Below are positions 5,356-5,368 of a stretch of DNA of 5,368 nucleotides, one piece after another. The translations under genes and the position numbers were made by a program. The notes beneath the pieces were generated by a model that saw only the letters and a program-made list of their open reading frames with translations, was not told the DNA's origin and did no database searches. Origin of the DNA: Bryobacterales bacterium (lineage in GTDB: Bacteria > Acidobacteriota > Terriglobia > Bryobacterales > Bryobacteraceae); assembly GCA_003154855.1 (NCBI GenBank), contig PMEV01000102.1, positions 14,537 to 19,904 on the forward strand, given 5' to 3'. Position 1 is the stretch's first letter. Each line of letters begins with the position of its first letter.

Positions 5356-5368
5356 GCCCCAAAGGGGC
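5356..5368 (+). terminator. Possible terminator hairpin, cut at the window edge
   Basis: GCCCC (5356-5360), AAA, and GGGGC (5364-5368) form a perfect five-base GC stem with a three-base loop, 31 bases after the parB stop. The window ends at the last base of the stem, so neither a longer stem nor the T-run required for an intrinsic terminator can be checked. Low confidence. Confidence 0.25.

Noticed and set aside
1..5368. CRISPR array, tRNA/rRNA genes, insertion sequence, toxin-antitoxin or defence system
   Set aside because: No regular repeats, transposase or integrase motifs, RNA-gene signatures or unknown gene clusters were seen. Nearly all of the DNA is covered by five known housekeeping genes.

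Overview
This window is a conserved housekeeping segment from a GC-rich bacterial chromosome. It carries five protein genes: the 5' part of purD on the minus strand, then mnmG (gidA), rsmG (gidB), parA (soj) and parB (spo0J), all on the plus strand. The mnmG-rsmG-parA-parB order is the classic origin-proximal cluster of many bacterial chromosomes, so this is chromosomal DNA and probably near oriC. No oriC or DnaA-box cluster is visible in the window itself. The GC-rich composition, two TTG starts and the protein sequences would fit an environmental lineage such as Acidobacteriota, but that placement is a weak impression and was not tested.

Layout: bases 1-927 encode the first 309 codons of PurD (purine biosynthesis), read leftward and cut by the window edge. 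A short intergenic region of 95 bp (928-1022), with an AT-rich patch, holds candidate divergent promoters whose -35 elements overlap. MnmG (1023-2909) and RsmG (2906-3505) overlap by ATGA. A perfect 7-bp inverted repeat sits just before the rsmG start codon, where a ribosome-binding site would be. Next comes a 162-bp intergenic region (3506-3667) with two near-identical parS centromere sites, 56 bp apart, followed by a pyrimidine-rich stretch and the parA ribosome-binding site. ParA (3668-4462) and ParB (4422-5324) overlap by 41 bp. After parB, two short inverted repeats run to the window edge.

How the genes work together: MnmG (with MnmE, not seen here) modifies the wobble uridine of tRNAs, and RsmG methylates G527 of 16S rRNA. 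Both act on translation accuracy. ParA, ParB and parS form the chromosome-segregation system, with the cis-acting parS sites placed directly upstream of the genes for the proteins that use them.

I looked for an undescribed system and did not find one. All five reading frames are full matches to well-known families with their key motifs intact. The more interesting points are small: the paired parS sites, a sharp C-over-G skew limited to parA and most of parB, the hairpin at the rsmG start, and purD rather than mnmE next to mnmG.
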